DNA of 6,296 nucleotides from Actinomycetota bacterium (lineage in GTDB: Bacteria; Actinomycetota; Acidimicrobiia; Acidimicrobiales; Ilumatobacteraceae), in NCBI GenBank assembly GCA_016870295.1, contig VGBY01000062.1:1-6296 (forward strand), written 5' to 3'. A model generated the notes under the pieces. That model ran no database searches. It worked only from the letters and a program-made list of their open reading frames with translations, and was not told the origin of the DNA. Numbering within the stretch: the first letter of the stretch is position 1; each line of letters opens with the position of its first letter. This document shows positions 5,141 through 6,296 of this stretch, one piece after another. The position numbers were made by a program, and so were the translations under genes.

Positions 5141-6296
5141 TCAGACGGTCGCGCCACTGCGGCTCGCCGACGAGTTCGACCTTTGAGAATCGTCGCAGCA
5201 ACGACTCAATCGTCACCTGAGTTTCTAGTTTTGCGAGTGCCGAGCCGAGGCAGTAGTGAATGCCGGCCGCGAACCCAAGATGTTTGTTGGCGTTCTCGCG
5301 GCGTAGGTTCAGCGAGTGTGGCTGCGTGAACACGCTCGGGTCGTGGCTCGCAGCCCCCAGACTGGTGAGCACGCGCTCGCCAGCATCGACGTCGATCACC
5401 TTGTCGCCCACACGAAACTGCACGGGCTTCAGCGGTATGCGGATGGTGTGTTGCACCGGGCCGTCGAAGCGCAACAACTCGTCGATTGCGTTGGAGTCGA
5501 GCCCCGCATCGCGCACCATCTGCAGCTGGTCTGGCGAGCGCAGCAGCGCAAGCATCGAGTTGCCGACCAGGTTCACCGTAGTTTCGTGACCGGCGATGTA
5601 GAGCAAGACGACGAAGGTGACGAGTTCATCCGTCGTGAGTTTGTCGCCCGACTCCTCGGCGGCAAGAAGTGACGACAGCATGTCATCACCGAGGTTGCGT
5701 CGCCGCTGAGCAATGACCTCGTCGAGAAACGGCAGCAGACCGGCAAAGGCCACGTCGGCTTCGTCGAGGTCGGTGAGTGCGACGGTTGGTTCGAGCGTGC
5801 GGGTGATGACTTGTGACCATTGACGGAGTTCTTCGGCACGATCGATCGGCATGCCAAGCATCGCCGAGATGACGAGGAAGGGCACGGGGAAGGCAAGATC
5901 ATCGATCAATTCCAACGAGCCGCCATCGCGCACGCGACGTTCGACGTCGTCGAGCGCATCGTCGACGAAACGCTGCACGAGCGGGCGCAACTGCTCTATG
6001 GCTGACGGTGTGAACGACTTCGACACGAGCCGACGTAGCCGGGTGTGGTCGGGTGGGTCGAGGTTGAGAATCGACTTGGAGGAGTCGCGCCGCCGCTCGC
6101 GCATCCGGGTGCGGATCGGATCGTCAACGGGCTTGGCCGACTTTTCCACGTCGCGACTGAAATCATTAGAACGCAACACCGAGGCGACGTCGTCGTAGCG
6201 AGTGAGCACTACGAGCCCGCCGGGTGCGAGATGCACCGGATCTTGCTCGCGAAGAGCGTCGTAGAACGGGTGCGGGTTGGCGCGAAACGCCGGATC
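5097..6296 (-). CDS. Cytochrome P450, 5' end cut by the window
   Basis: The open frame runs to the window edge, giving 399 visible residues. A typical soluble bacterial P450 is about 400-420 aa, so only a short N-terminal piece is missing. The first visible residues (DPAFRANPHPFYDALREQDP) are normal P450 sequence, so the in-frame GTG at 6236 is not the true start. Counting from the window edge: helix-C HTRLRRL begins at residue 84; the oxygen-activation motif AGHETT spans 235-240; the ExxR motif is ELLR at 273-276; the heme loop FAAGIHYCLG carries the iron-ligand cysteine at 349. It should be a class I, cytoplasmic monooxygenase that needs ferredoxin and a reductase, neither of which is in the window. 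The substrate is unknown. It converges on the dehydrogenase gene, overlapping its last 44 nt, and has no terminator after its stop; this opposes membership in the plus-strand operon. Confidence 0.95.
   Translation of the reverse strand, partial: DPAFRANPHPFYDALREQDPVHLAPGGLVVLTRYDDVASVLRSNDFSRDVEKSAKPVDDPIRTRMRERRRDSSKSILNLDPPDHTRLRRLVSKSFTPSAIEQLRPLVQRFVDDALDDVERRVRDGGSLELIDDLAFPVPFLVISAMLGMPIDRAEELRQWSQVITRTLEPTVALTDLDEADVAFAGLLPFLDEVIAQRRRNLGDDMLSSLLAAEESGDKLTTDELVTFVVLLYIAGHETTVNLVGNSMLALLRSPDQLQMVRDAGLDSNAIDELLRFDGPVQHTIRIPLKPVQFRVGDKVIDVDAGERVLTSLGAASHDPSVFTQPHSLNLRRENANKHLGFAAGIHYCLGSALAKLETQVTIESLLRRFSKVELVGEPQWRDRLTIRGVDRLELAVAR

Noticed and set aside
5260..5672. Plus-strand open frames opposite the P450
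   Set aside because: They are antisense to the conserved P450 core and show no recognisable domain, so they are shadows.
6234..6236. GTG as the start of the P450
   Set aside because: The frame stays open to the window edge and the 20 residues before it are typical P450 N-terminal sequence, so the gene is truncated by the window rather than starting here.

Overview
The window looks like chromosomal DNA from a high-GC, free-living aquatic actinobacterium. The best clues are a green-tuned actinorhodopsin-type proton pump, a CarD/CdnL RNA-polymerase-binding protein, GTG starts and a tRNA gene with no encoded CCA. A member of the Acidimicrobiia (Ilumatobacter/acIV-like) is my best guess, but that is inference from gene content and not a phylogenetic result. 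I see no mobile element, CRISPR array or prophage gene.

Layout: (1) 1-75 holds a strong intrinsic terminator for the minus-strand rhodopsin gene (73-837). (2) 838-1135 is a non-coding, divergent regulatory region with small palindromes near the rhodopsin start and an imperfect GC-rich direct repeat (1020-1086). (3) 1136-1208 is tRNA-Arg(UCU). (4) 1317-5140 is a tightly packed plus-strand gene string: carD with a lysine-rich tail, a glutamine-synthetase-family gamma-glutamyl-amine ligase, a classical SDR, and a beta-hydroxyacid dehydrogenase. Gaps between these genes are 6, 3 and 56 nt. (5) 5097-6296 is a minus-strand cytochrome P450, cut by the window end, whose 3' end overlaps the dehydrogenase gene tail to tail by 44 bp.

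How the genes may work together: the rhodopsin would add light-driven proton export, and a glycine at the carotenoid 'fenestration' position suggests it could use a xanthophyll antenna. The synthetase lacks the usual ammonium-site glutamate (tryptophan in its place), so it probably glutamylates an organic amine. The SDR and beta-hydroxyacid dehydrogenase that follow could oxidise or reduce alcohol and aldehyde intermediates of the same pathway. That a CarD-type transcription factor heads this catabolic-looking operon is unusual.

The most striking small-scale structure is the SDR-dehydrogenase junction (4191-4256). Three tandem copies of a 20-bp ribosome-binding unit create a chain of 7-codon mini-ORFs. 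Each one's stop codon overlaps the next start by 4 nt, ending on the dehydrogenase ATG.
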